DNA of 64,000 nucleotides from Paenibacillus sp. FSL R7-0345 (GTDB lineage: Bacteria; Bacillota; Bacilli; Paenibacillales; Paenibacillaceae). The stretch is taken from contig NZ_CP152002.1 in NCBI RefSeq assembly GCF_038595055.1, positions 912,501 through 976,500 of the forward strand, in the 5' to 3' direction. A program made the translations under genes and the position numbers. The notes under the pieces are model-generated. The model ran no database searches. It was not told where the DNA came from and saw only the letters and a program-made list of their open reading frames with translations. Shown here piece after piece: positions 49,572 through 59,081 of this stretch (the first letter of the stretch is position 1; the number at the start of each line of letters is the position of its first letter).

Positions 49572-52532
49572 GTGACCGGTAAAACTAGCCGTTTTCAACT
49601 GGCCAAGAATATAACGCTTGCCGCTTTAGCCTTGTTGCTTATGCTTCCGGCAGGCTTGAACGTACAGGCAAATGCAAGTGATCAGGCAGTACCGGCAACA
49701 AAGAATGCGCAGGCGGCAGCTGCTGCCGGGGAGATTCCGGACGGTGCAGCCCTTGCAGAAGGAACAGCAGCCTTTAACCAGGATAAGTACGCAGCTTATC
49801 TCGAGGGGTATAAGGATGCCGCCAGACCGGAGCATGAGATCATTATTGAGGCAGCGGATTACAGCCTGGCCGAGGACAGCGGAATCAGCAGGCTGTCTGA
49901 TTACGAGGGGATGGCCGGAGAGTCCTTACTCACCAGTGAGTCGGGCAAAGTGGAGTGGACGGTCAGCGTCGCTGAAGCCGGTCTCTACAATCTGTCCATG
50001 CTGTATTATCCGGTAGCAGGCAAAAGCTCGGCAATCGAGCGTGCGCTGTACATCGATGGAGAGCTGCCTTTCCGCGAAGCTGCCTTTCTGCAGTTTGACC
50101 GCATCTGGGTGAATCAGCTGGACCAGCTGGAAACGGATAATCAGGGCAATGACCTGAGACCCAGACAGCTTGAGCAGCCGCGCTGGAGCGAGAAGCCGTT
50201 TCAGGATTCTGACGGGTATGAGAATGAGCCCTTTTTATTTTATTTTTCCAAAGGCACACATACGCTGGGACTGGAATCTTCCAGAGAGCCGGTTATCATC
50301 AGGCAGCTGAAGCTGTACAAGCAGCCTGAGCCGCTGTCCTATGAGGAGCTGAAAAAGCAGCTGGATGCCGCCGGTGCCCAGCCTGCGGATAATCAGCTGC
50401 TGGTTATTGAGGGAGAAGCGGCAGCAGCCAAATCATCTCCGACGCTATACCCGCTCAGCGAGCGTTCCAGCTCTGCTGTTCATCCCTACAGCTCTTCCAA
50501 AATAAAAATAAACACCATTGGCGGATTTAACTGGCGGATACCCGGCCAGTGGATTGAATGGGAAATCGATGTTCCTGAGACCGGGCTATATAAGATGGCC
50601 TTTAAGACACAGCAAAATTTCGTAAGGGGAATTTACTCCACCCGCCGGCTGACCATTGATGGCGTGGTACCCTTTGCGGAAATGGCCATGGTCCCTTTCC
50701 GCTATAAAAGCGGCTACCGGCTGGATGTTATGGGCGGAGATGAACCCTATCTGTACAATCTTGAAAAAGGAAAGCATGTGGTACGGCTTGAGGCCAGTCT
50801 GGGCGAGTTCGCTCCGCTGATCCGCGAGGTGGAGGAGAGCCTGTACAACCTCAATTCGATGTACCGCAAGATTCTGATGATTACCGGTACAAAGCCGGAT
50901 GAATACCGCGATTACCAGCTGGATAAGAAGGTGCCGGATATGCTGGAGGTATTCGGGTCCGAGCATGACCGGCTGAGAAGCGTCGCCAAACAGCTGGCCC
51001 GGCTGTCGGGACAGTCCAGCGACCAGGAAGCGCTGCTTAAGACGATGGCGCAGCAGCTCAGCGAGCTGATCGAGGATCCGGATACCATCCCGAGAAGACT
51101 TACCGCCTACAAGACGAATACCGGCGGCCTCGGCACATGGGTTCAGCAGGCCAGAGAGCAGCCGCTGGAGATTGACGCGCTGTATGTGGCTTCGCCGGAT
51201 AGGAAGCTTCCGAAGAAAGGGATGGGCTTTGGCTCGAAAATCAAACACGAGACAGCTACCTTCCTGGCCTCCTTCTTCACGGATTACAACCAGATCGGGA
51301 ATGTATCCGATGAGGATGACCAGAAGTCTGTCACCGTATGGATCGGCAGCGGACGCGATCAGGCGAATACGATGAAGGCGATGATCGATGAGACCTTTAC
51401 CTCAGAAACCGGCATCAATGTGAATCTGAAGCTGGTGAATATGTCCACACTGCTGCCGGCGACACTGGCCGGACAAGGTCCCGATGTTGCGATGCAGATC
51501 GGCACAGATCTTCCTGTTAACTTTGCCATGCGTAATGCGGCAACAGATCTCACGCAGTTCGCAGACTACAGCGAAGTGGAGAGCCGCTTCCGCGACAGTG
51601 CGATGGTGCCGTTCCGGTATGACGGCGGAGCTTATGCCCTGCCGGAGACCCAGACATTCAATATGCTGTTCTACCGTAAGGACATTCTGGAGGAGCTTCA
51701 TCTTGAGGTGCCCCAGACGTGGGAGGATGTATCCACGCTGCTGGCTGTGCTCAGCAAGAACCATATGCAGTTCGGTCTTCCTGTTGTAATCCAGTCTGCT
51801 ATTCAAGGGCAGAATATTCCGCCCAACTCGATGTATGCGGCACTGCTGTTCCAGAACGGCGGACAATTCTACCGTAACGGCGGGGAGGAGTCGGATCTCG
51901 ATTCCCGGACCGGTATTGAAACGTTCAAGCAGTGGACGGAGTTCTACACCGATTACAAGCTTGAAAAGGAGTATGACTTCGCCAACCGGTTCCGGACCGG
52001 GGAAATGCCTTTTGGCATAGCGGATTATACCGTCTACAACCAGCTGTCTGTATTCGCTCCGGAGATCCGGGGCATGTGGGGCTTTGTGCCGATCCCCGGA
52101 ACCTTGAAGGAGGACGGCACTATCGACCGTACGGTCTCGAGCGGCGGAAGCGGCGTCATTATGATGGAGAAGGCGGAAGATAAGGACTCGGCCTGGGAGT
52201 TCATGAAATGGTGGACCAGCGAGGAGACGCAAACTGTGTTTGGACGCGAAATGGAAGGCCTGATGGGGGCTGCCGCGCGTTATCCGACCGCCAACATCAA
52301 GGCGCTGGACAGTCTGCCCTGGCCGGTTGACGACTACGATAATCTGAAGGCCCAATTTGAGTGGGCTGAGGGTGTGCCTGAGGTGCCTGGGGGATATTTT
52401 ACAGGCCGGCATTTATTCAATGCCTTCTACAAGACGGTAGTCGGCAATGTGGAAGCCCGGGAATCCATCATGGACTACGTTCAATATATCCAGGATGAGA
52501 TCAGCACCAAGCGCAGAGAGTTTGGCCTATAG
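49572..52532 (+). CDS. 986-residue multidomain solute-binding protein
   Basis: A very long extracellular protein whose solute-binding fold begins only near residue 583 (VTVWIGSGRDQANTMKAMID) and runs to the end. A signal peptide (about 1-36, no lipobox cysteine) is followed by two similar sandwich-like modules (about 95-240 and 275-430), each with an EAA/EGEA start, a GLYNL or GLYKM strand and an IDGELPF or IDGVVPF turn, which recalls carbohydrate-binding modules. A helical region (about 430-530) joins them to the binding fold. The GTG start follows AGGAGG. Being twice the usual size, it probably captures a polymer or stays near the membrane through partners. Confidence 0.88.
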   Translation: MTGKTSRFQLAKNITLAALALLLMLPAGLNVQANASDQAVPATKNAQAAAAAGEIPDGAALAEGTAAFNQDKYAAYLEGYKDAARPEHEIIIEAADYSLAEDSGISRLSDYEGMAGESLLTSESGKVEWTVSVAEAGLYNLSMLYYPVAGKSSAIERALYIDGELPFREAAFLQFDRIWVNQLDQLETDNQGNDLRPRQLEQPRWSEKPFQDSDGYENEPFLFYFSKGTHTLGLESSREPVIIRQLKLYKQPEPLSYEELKKQLDAAGAQPADNQLLVIEGEAAAAKSSPTLYPLSERSSSAVHPYSSSKIKINTIGGFNWRIPGQWIEWEIDVPETGLYKMAFKTQQNFVRGIYSTRRLTIDGVVPFAEMAMVPFRYKSGYRLDVMGGDEPYLYNLEKGKHVVRLEASLGEFAPLIREVEESLYNLNSMYRKILMITGTKPDEYRDYQLDKKVPDMLEVFGSEHDRLRSVAKQLARLSGQSSDQEALLKTMAQQLSELIEDPDTIPRRLTAYKTNTGGLGTWVQQAREQPLEIDALYVASPDRKLPKKGMGFGSKIKHETATFLASFFTDYNQIGNVSDEDDQKSVTVWIGSGRDQANTMKAMIDETFTSETGINVNLKLVNMSTLLPATLAGQGPDVAMQIGTDLPVNFAMRNAATDLTQFADYSEVESRFRDSAMVPFRYDGGAYALPETQTFNMLFYRKDILEELHLEVPQTWEDVSTLLAVLSKNHMQFGLPVVIQSAIQGQNIPPNSMYAALLFQNGGQFYRNGGEESDLDSRTGIETFKQWTEFYTDYKLEKEYDFANRFRTGEMPFGIADYTVYNQLSVFAPEIRGMWGFVPIPGTLKEDGTIDRTVSSGGSGVIMMEKAEDKDSAWEFMKWWTSEETQTVFGREMEGLMGAAARYPTANIKALDSLPWPVDDYDNLKAQFEWAEGVPEVPGGYFTGRHLFNAFYKTVVGNVEARESIMDYVQYIQDEISTKRREFGL

Positions 52533-52554
52533 CAGCAAGGGGGAGGAGCAAGCC

Positions 52555-53460
52555 GTGCAGAATTGGTGGAGCCTGAAATGGCATGAGATAAGAGCCAATA
52601 AGCATTCGTACTTTTTAATGGCACCGTATATGATCCTGTTCGCCGTATTTACGGTGTTGCCTGTCCTGGTGTCGATTGTGCTCAGCTTCACATATTTCAA
52701 CATGTTAGAATTTCCGAAGTTTATCGGCTGGCAGAACTATACCCGCCTGTTCCTGGAGGATGATGTTTTCCTGATTGCCCTCAAAAATACGCTGCTGTTC
52801 GCAGTGATTACAGGGCCCATCAGCTACATTGCCTGTTTTGTATTCGCGTGGATCATCAACGAGCTGTCACCCAAGCTTAGGGCGGTAATGACACTTGTCT
52901 TCTATGCGCCTTCCATTTCAGGCAACGTCTACTTCATCTGGCTGATGATCTTCTCCGGTGACCGGTACGGCATTATGAACGGCCTGCTGCTGCGCTTCGG
53001 CTTCATTCTGGAGCCGATCCTGTGGCTGAAGACGGAAGGCTATATTATGCCGATTATCATCCTGGTGCAGCTGTGGCTCAGTCTGGGAACCGGCTTCCTG
53101 GCGTTCATCGCCGGCCTGCAGACGGTAGACGGTACTTTATATGAAGCCGGAGCTGTCGACGGAATCAAAAACCGCTGGCAGGAGCTATGGTACATCACAC
53201 TGCCGTCGATGCGGCCGCAGTTAATGTTCGGCGCCGTAATCCAGATTACGACCGCTTTTGCCGTAGCCGATGTCTCGATTGCCCTGGCCGGGTTCCCGAG
53301 TGTGAACTATGCGGCGGAGACGATCGTCACGCATCTGATTGATTTTGGCACCACAAGATTTGAAATGGGATACGCGTCAGCAATTGCTACTGTGCTGTTC
53401 CTGATCATGGTCGCCTCGAACCTTATTGTACAAAAGCTCCTTAGAAAGGTGGGTGAATAA
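52555..53460 (+). CDS. sugar ABC transporter permease, pair 1 (MalF type)
   Basis: A 301-residue membrane protein with six predicted transmembrane segments and the coupling motif EAGAVDGIKNRWQELWYITL near residue 200. The GTG at 52555 follows GGGGGAGGAG and gives a normal N-terminus; the frame is open upstream but overlaps the binding-protein gene. It starts 22 bases after the large binding-protein stop. Confidence 0.93.
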   Translation: MQNWWSLKWHEIRANKHSYFLMAPYMILFAVFTVLPVLVSIVLSFTYFNMLEFPKFIGWQNYTRLFLEDDVFLIALKNTLLFAVITGPISYIACFVFAWIINELSPKLRAVMTLVFYAPSISGNVYFIWLMIFSGDRYGIMNGLLLRFGFILEPILWLKTEGYIMPIIILVQLWLSLGTGFLAFIAGLQTVDGTLYEAGAVDGIKNRWQELWYITLPSMRPQLMFGAVIQITTAFAVADVSIALAGFPSVNYAAETIVTHLIDFGTTRFEMGYASAIATVLFLIMVASNLIVQKLLRKVGE

Positions 53461-53462
53461 TC

Positions 53463-54365
53463 ATGAATATCCCCTTTCAGGTTAATGCCAGAAGGCGGAT
53501 CGGACACGCGGTCCGGATGCCCAAAAAACGGGTGAACCGTTCAGCCTGGGGCACGTTTTCCTTATTCGCCCTGCTGACACTCTTCGGGGCCTTTATGATT
53601 CTGCCGCTTGTTTATGCCATTAATAATGCATTCAAGCCGCTGGATGAAATTTTTATTTTCCCGCCGACCCTGTTTGTCCGCCATCCCACGCTGAATAATT
53701 TTGTTGATCTGTTTAACCTGCTCGGCAATTCGTGGGTGCCGTTCTCAAGGTATATTTTCAACACGGTGTTCATTACGGGTGCAGGCATTATCGGACACGT
53801 CATATTCGCCTCTGCGGCGGCATATCCGCTGGCCAAGCATCATTTTCCCGGCAAAAAAGTGCTGTTCACCATCGTCGTCCTGTCGCTGATGTTCACGCCG
53901 GCTGTAACGGCTATGCCTAACTACATGATTATGTCCTGGCTGGGGCTGATCGACACGTACTGGGCCGTCATTATACCGGCATTCGCCTATTCTCTGGGCC
54001 TGTATCTGATGAAACAGTTTATGGAGCAGATTCCGGATGTGCTGCTGGAGGCCGCCAAAATCGACGGTGCCAGCGAATACCGCATCTTCTGGACAATCGT
54101 TATGCCTAACGTTAAGCCGGCCTGGCTGACCCTGATTATTCTGCTGTTTCAGATCCTGTGGGGCAGCGACGGCAACGGCTTCATCTACAGCGAACAGCTG
54201 AAATCGCTTCATTTCGCGGCTGGCCAGGTGGTAGCTGGAGGTATTGCCCGATCCGGTGCGGCGGCGGCGGTAGCGCTGATCCTGATGAGCGTGCCGATTA
54301 CGCTGTTTGTTTTTTCACAGAGCCGGATTATCGAGACAATGGCTACTTCAGGAATGAAGGACTAG
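53463..54365 (+). CDS. sugar ABC transporter permease, pair 1 (MalG type)
   Basis: A 300-residue membrane protein with six predicted transmembrane segments and the motif EAAKIDGASEYRIFWTIVMP near residue 195. The N-terminus is basic (about 30 residues before the first segment). It starts two bases after the preceding permease stop and forms the first channel pair with it. No ATPase is encoded nearby. Confidence 0.93.
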   Translation: MNIPFQVNARRRIGHAVRMPKKRVNRSAWGTFSLFALLTLFGAFMILPLVYAINNAFKPLDEIFIFPPTLFVRHPTLNNFVDLFNLLGNSWVPFSRYIFNTVFITGAGIIGHVIFASAAAYPLAKHHFPGKKVLFTIVVLSLMFTPAVTAMPNYMIMSWLGLIDTYWAVIIPAFAYSLGLYLMKQFMEQIPDVLLEAAKIDGASEYRIFWTIVMPNVKPAWLTLIILLFQILWGSDGNGFIYSEQLKSLHFAAGQVVAGGIARSGAAAAVALILMSVPITLFVFSQSRIIETMATSGMKD

Positions 54366-54377
54366 GGGGGAAGGCAG

Positions 54378-55886
54378 TTGATTGCAAAAAAGTGGCTGCT
54401 TGCGGGGACAGTGGCATCCCTGCTGCTGAGTTGTGCGGCTCCCGCGCCGGTGCATGCCGAGGCCGTGCCATATGAGAGCTATAACTACAATTACTGGGAG
54501 GAAGCCGTGCCTGCTCCGGCAGCGTACATTCCCGACCGCACCCTTACAGGCAAGGATCTTGGAGTGGGGGATTTCCTTGACCCCGCCGACATGGTCGTTG
54601 CGGACAGCGGGCTGATCTATATCGTGGACACCGGGAATGCCCGGATTATCTGCCTGGACAGCAGCTGGAGGGTCGATAAGGTCATCACCGGCTTTGACAA
54701 CGCCGGGAAGGAAGAGACCTTTAAGAATCCGTCGGGCCTTTATGTGAATGACGAGGGCAATCTGTTCGTGGCCGATACGGACAACGGGCGCATCGTCGTG
54801 CTGTCCCCGGACGGGGAGCTGCTGCGGATGATTGAGCAGCCCGAATCGGATATTCTGCCGGCGGACTTCAAGTTTATCCCCGTTAAGGTAACGGTGGACC
54901 AGGCGGAACGGGTCTATGTCATTGCCAAGGGTATTTTCGAGGGCATTATGCAGTTTGACGAGAACGGCGTGTTCATTGGCTACGTCGGCACGAACAAGGT
55001 CAAGCGCGACTACACCGAATACATCTGGCGGATGTTCTCCACCAAGGCGCAGAAGGCGCAGATGGCACTGTTCGTCCCTACGGAATTCTCCAATATTGAT
55101 GTGGATGACAAAGGCTTCCTGTATGCAACGAATATTGATCCGGGCTCCAAAGAGCCGGTCAAGCGGCTTAACCCTTCCGGCGAGGATGTACTGAAACGGT
55201 TCGGCTACTTCGATGTTCTCGGGGATATCCGCTACCGCATGTCGGTGGGACCGTCCAAGTTCACGGATATCAAGGTGCTGCCGGACGGCAGGTACAGTGC
55301 GCTTGATGCCAATCAGGGTAAGGTGTTCACTTATAACGATGAAGGCGACCTTCTGTATGTATACGGCGGCAAGGGCAACCAGACCGGGACGTTCAAAATA
55401 CCGGCAGCCATCGAGTACGCCGCCGGCAGCCAGCTCGTGCTGGACCGGGGGAAGGGCAATATCGTGGTTTTCAAGCCGACCCGGTTCGGCAGTATTGTGA
55501 ATGAGGCGGTCGGCTATCATTACAACGGCGAGGATGCACAGGCGGTTCCTGTCTGGAAGGAAGTCCTGAAGCTGAATGCCAACTATGATATCGCGTATAT
55601 CGGCATAGGCAAGTCGCTGCTGATGGAGAAGAACAACAAGGAGGCAATGAAATATTTCAAGCTCGGGTTGGACCGGGACGGTTATTCCGTAGCCTTCAAA
55701 CGGTACCGCAGAGAAGTGATGCAGGAGCATTTCGGAACCTTCCTGACCTCGGTAATGCTGCTGGCTGCCGTATGGATTGCCTACCGGATCTTCGGTTTCT
55801 GGAGAAGAAAGCGGCAATCCCGGGCTTCCAGGCAGGCTCCGCACAACCTTAAGGAGGGGAACGCCCATGAGGCAGGATTTCATTAA
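54378..55886 (+). CDS. NHL-repeat beta-propeller protein with membrane anchor
   Basis: A 502-residue exported protein. A signal peptide (about 1-27) precedes an NHL-type propeller (about 60-390; for example DPADMVVADSGLIYIVDTGN and NPSGLYVNDEGNLFVADTDN). A TPR-like helical pair follows (about 395-435; ALKLNANYDIAYIGIGKSLL is partly visible as LKLNANYDIAYIGIGKSLL), and then a membrane segment near 455-475 and a basic tail. The start is TTG after GGGGGGAAGG. It is the first of three unusual genes between the permease pairs and probably forms an extracellular binding scaffold. The enzyme function sometimes given to NHL propellers is not supported here. Confidence 0.85.
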   Translation: MIAKKWLLAGTVASLLLSCAAPAPVHAEAVPYESYNYNYWEEAVPAPAAYIPDRTLTGKDLGVGDFLDPADMVVADSGLIYIVDTGNARIICLDSSWRVDKVITGFDNAGKEETFKNPSGLYVNDEGNLFVADTDNGRIVVLSPDGELLRMIEQPESDILPADFKFIPVKVTVDQAERVYVIAKGIFEGIMQFDENGVFIGYVGTNKVKRDYTEYIWRMFSTKAQKAQMALFVPTEFSNIDVDDKGFLYATNIDPGSKEPVKRLNPSGEDVLKRFGYFDVLGDIRYRMSVGPSKFTDIKVLPDGRYSALDANQGKVFTYNDEGDLLYVYGGKGNQTGTFKIPAAIEYAAGSQLVLDRGKGNIVVFKPTRFGSIVNEAVGYHYNGEDAQAVPVWKEVLKLNANYDIAYIGIGKSLLMEKNNKEAMKYFKLGLDRDGYSVAFKRYRREVMQEHFGTFLTSVMLLAAVWIAYRIFGFWRRKRQSRASRQAPHNLKEGNAHEAGFH

Positions 55887-56487
55887 ATTCCCGCTGCACC
55901 TCATTGTGCATCCGTTTGACAGCTTTTGGGATATGAAATATGAGGGCAAAGGAAAGCTGCGGGTAACACTGACCATTCTGCTGCTTGTGGTGATTTCCAT
56001 GATCCTGAAGGATCAGTTCGCAGGCTTCCTGGTCAATTATAATGACCCGCGCCATTTAAACAGCATTGTACAGCTGTTTACCGTAGTTTTTCCGTTTTTC
56101 CTGTGGTGCCTGTCCAACTGGGCCATTACAACGCTGATGGACGGCGAGGGGAAATTCAAAGAGATCATGATGGCTACAGGCTATGCGCTTGTTCCCATTG
56201 TCATTATTTATACTCCGATGGTGGTGGCCAGCCGGTTCATGGCGGAGGAAGAAACGGCCTTCTACTATCTGATGATGTCAGTGGCATCCATCTGGTTCAT
56301 CGGGCTGCTGTTCGTCGGCATTATGACCGTGCACCAGTACACCGTGCTCAAAACGGTTGTCACGATGCTGCTTACGGTAGTCGTTATGGGCATCGTTGTA
56401 TTCCTGGGAACACTTGTCCTGAGCATGCTTCAGCAGATTACCGAGTTTTTTATCAACATCTACCGTGAATTGATTTTCCGTACATGA
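55867..56487 (+). CDS. Yip1-family integral membrane protein
   Basis: A 206-residue polytopic membrane protein with about five transmembrane helices (about 35-55, 72-92, 110-135, 142-165, 172-195). The cytoplasmic N-terminus (FIKFPLHLIVHPFDSFWDMK) and the YALVPIVIIYTP stretch are typical of bacterial YIP1-domain proteins. It overlaps the NHL gene by 20 bases. AAGGAGGGG lies before the ATG at 55867. Bacterial Yip1 proteins have no settled function; here it may hold the NHL and DUF5696 proteins in the membrane, which is inference. Confidence 0.87.
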   Translation: MRQDFIKFPLHLIVHPFDSFWDMKYEGKGKLRVTLTILLLVVISMILKDQFAGFLVNYNDPRHLNSIVQLFTVVFPFFLWCLSNWAITTLMDGEGKFKEIMMATGYALVPIVIIYTPMVVASRFMAEEETAFYYLMMSVASIWFIGLLFVGIMTVHQYTVLKTVVTMLLTVVVMGIVVFLGTLVLSMLQQITEFFINIYRELIFRT

Positions 56488-56501
56488 AGGAGGCCGCATC
56501 T

Positions 56502-59081
56502 GTGAAAAACCGAAAATTACCGGCTGCGGTGCTCGCCTGTGCCGCAGTCCTCTGTATCATCGCCGCAGCTATTCTGTACTTCAGCTCCCGCGGAGCGGAA
56601 GCTGTTGAGGCCTCCGCCTACATGGAGGTGACGGCTGAGCTTGAAGCGGGAAGCGAGCTGGCTGCACTGCCCGATTCCTCCGGCGGTGTGCCCGGTATGC
56701 TGCTGGCAGCGGATGATGCAGAGCTGTCCCTGTACTATAACGCTGAAACGGCCGAGATAGCGGTGAAGGATAAGCGGACAGGTCAGATCTGGTACAGCAA
56801 TCCGGCAGGCCGCAATGAGGATACGCTGGCCTCTGGCTTTGAGAAGGAGCTGCTGTCCTCGCAGCTGACCGTACTGTTCCGCGACGCTGTAGGGACACTG
56901 GAATCGTACACCAACTTTGCCCAGAGCATCAGCAGCAAGCAGTTTACGGCCGAGAGCCTGAAGAACGGGCTGCGGATTACTTATACCATCGGGGATACGT
57001 CGGCAGGCATTGATGCGCTACCCCAATATATCAGTCAGGCCCGGCTGGAGGAGGCAGTGCTCTCCAAGCTGGATGCAGCGACCGCAAAATATGTTGCAAC
57101 CCGCTACTATCCGAAGGACGGCAGCCCTGAAATCATGGAGCGGATCGATGCCCAGGTTTCCAAGCCGCTGGTACTCAAGAAAATGACCGCTGCCTTTGCG
57201 CTGGCGGGCTATTCTGCCGAGGATCTGGCGCAGGATAATGCGGAGAACGGAATCGGCGGGGGAGCGGGAACGTCCAAGCCCAATTTCATTATTCCGCTGG
57301 AATACCGGCTTGAGGAAGGCTCGCTGGTCGTGAAGGTTCCTGTGAGCCAGGTCAAGGAGAGCGGGCAATATCAGATCCGCAGTCTGGAGCTGCTTAATAT
57401 GTTCGGCGCTGCGGACCAGCTGACGGACGGTTATATGCTGGTTCCTGACGGCTCCGGCAGCCTGATCCGTCTGAACAACGGCAAAGTGAAGGAAGAGCAG
57501 TATGTGCAGCGCGTGTACGGGCCGGACCCCAATGACAACAGCTACCGGCGCGGCCAGGTCAGCCAGAATGCCCGGATGCCGGTATTCGGCATGAAAGCCG
57601 GGGATGGCGCATGGTTTGCTGTCATTGAGAAGGGTGATGCGATCGCCAGTATCGCCGCCGATATCAGCGGCAAAAAGAATTCCTACAATTTCATTCACAG
57701 CAGCTATTCCTTGCGCGGCGAGGATGAGCTTGAGCTGTACACGGGAGCGACCATTCAGGAAATACAGCTGCTTAGCGAAGAAATTTACAAGGGCGATATT
57801 CAGGTCCGCTACAGCTTCCTGAATGGGGATAAAGCCAGCTATTCGGGGATGGCAGAGCTGTACCGGGATAAGCTGGTTGCGGAGAAGTCGCTCACGCCTC
57901 TGGCAGAGGAGCAGAGCATTCCGTTCTATCTGGATATGCTGGGCGCTGTCGACAAGCAGAAATCGCTGCTCGGCGTGCCTTACCGCTCCGAGATTTCCAT
58001 GACCTCCTTCCGGCAGGCCGCACTGATTGCCGGGGAATTGAAGCAGGACGGCATCGGACGGCTGCTGATGCGGTACACCGGCTGGTCCGGCAAAGGCGTG
58101 AATCACTCCACGCCCGATAAGCTGAAGACCGAAAGCGTGCTTGGCAGCAAGTCGGAGCTGACCGCGCTGAGGGATCAGCTGGCACAGGCCGGCGGAACCC
58201 TGTTCCCGGATGTGGCTTTCCAGCAGATTTATCACAACGACGGCGGGTTCACACCCTCTTCCGATGCGGCAAGGTTTGTCACGCGGGAGGAAGCGGAGCT
58301 GTATCCTTACAACCGGGCGCTGAACCGGATGGATATGACGCTTGGAAGCTACTATTTGTTATCACCAGCCAAGCTGCCCTATTATGTGGACGCTTTTATG
58401 GATAAGTATGCCGGCTTTGGGATGGAAGGCGTGTCTCTGCGGGATCTCGGCAATGTGCTGAGCTCCGATTTCCGGGCCAGCCGGGTGATTCAGCGGGAAA
58501 CGGCTAAAGCCATCGTGAAGGAGCAGCTGGACAGGATCAGCCAGGATGTCGGGCAGACCATGGTTTCAGGCGGCAACGCCTATGCCTGGCCTTATGCCGA
58601 CCATCTGATTAATGTTCCTGAATCCTCAAGCGGGTTTGCGCTTACGGATGAAACGGTACCCTTTTACCAGATGGTGGTCCATGGCTTCATCAGCTATACC
58701 GGGGCACCGGTCAACCTGAGCGATGAGCAGGATATGCACACGCAGCTGCTCAGCTCTATTGAGCTGGGGTCAGCGCCTTATTTTTCATGGTCCTATGAGC
58801 CGTCTTCGAAGCTGAAGTTCACGCATTTTGACAGTATGTATGCGACCTCCTATAAGGACTGGTATGATCAGGCGGTTTCCATGTACAAGGAAGTGAATGA
58901 GGTGCTTGCCCCGGTACAGCGCGCGCAGATCGTAAACCATATACGCCATCAGGAGGGTGTTGTGGAGGTGCAGTACAGCAACGGGATATCTATCTATGTC
59001 AACTACACCGGCAAGGATGTCTCTGTGCAGGGAACAGCAGTCGGTGCCGGACAATATGTGATTGAAGGTGAACCGTCATGA
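56502..59081 (+). CDS. DUF5696-family membrane-anchored protein, glycosidase-like
   Basis: An 859-residue protein with one N-terminal membrane segment (about 7-30) and a large extracellular part. The N-terminal half has many beta strands (LSLYYNAETAEIAVKDKRTG); the second half (about 480-760) looks like a TIM barrel (GIGRLLMRYTGWSGKGV, LFPDVAFQQIYHNDGGF, FGMEGVSLRDLGNVLSSDF). This suggests a glycoside-hydrolase-like fold, but I see no assigned catalytic pair. The GTG at 56502 is preferred over the ATG at 56484 because AAGGAGG lies eight bases before it. It overlaps the next permease gene by four bases. Confidence 0.85.
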   Translation: MKNRKLPAAVLACAAVLCIIAAAILYFSSRGAEAVEASAYMEVTAELEAGSELAALPDSSGGVPGMLLAADDAELSLYYNAETAEIAVKDKRTGQIWYSNPAGRNEDTLASGFEKELLSSQLTVLFRDAVGTLESYTNFAQSISSKQFTAESLKNGLRITYTIGDTSAGIDALPQYISQARLEEAVLSKLDAATAKYVATRYYPKDGSPEIMERIDAQVSKPLVLKKMTAAFALAGYSAEDLAQDNAENGIGGGAGTSKPNFIIPLEYRLEEGSLVVKVPVSQVKESGQYQIRSLELLNMFGAADQLTDGYMLVPDGSGSLIRLNNGKVKEEQYVQRVYGPDPNDNSYRRGQVSQNARMPVFGMKAGDGAWFAVIEKGDAIASIAADISGKKNSYNFIHSSYSLRGEDELELYTGATIQEIQLLSEEIYKGDIQVRYSFLNGDKASYSGMAELYRDKLVAEKSLTPLAEEQSIPFYLDMLGAVDKQKSLLGVPYRSEISMTSFRQAALIAGELKQDGIGRLLMRYTGWSGKGVNHSTPDKLKTESVLGSKSELTALRDQLAQAGGTLFPDVAFQQIYHNDGGFTPSSDAARFVTREEAELYPYNRALNRMDMTLGSYYLLSPAKLPYYVDAFMDKYAGFGMEGVSLRDLGNVLSSDFRASRVIQRETAKAIVKEQLDRISQDVGQTMVSGGNAYAWPYADHLINVPESSSGFALTDETVPFYQMVVHGFISYTGAPVNLSDEQDMHTQLLSSIELGSAPYFSWSYEPSSKLKFTHFDSMYATSYKDWYDQAVSMYKEVNEVLAPVQRAQIVNHIRHQEGVVEVQYSNGISIYVNYTGKDVSVQGTAVGAGQYVIEGEPS

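Noticed and set aside
54348..56000. Open frame of 550 codons on the minus strand opposite the NHL gene
   Set aside because: The plus-strand gene has a signal peptide and clear NHL repeats; the antisense frame has no motif and no ribosome site.
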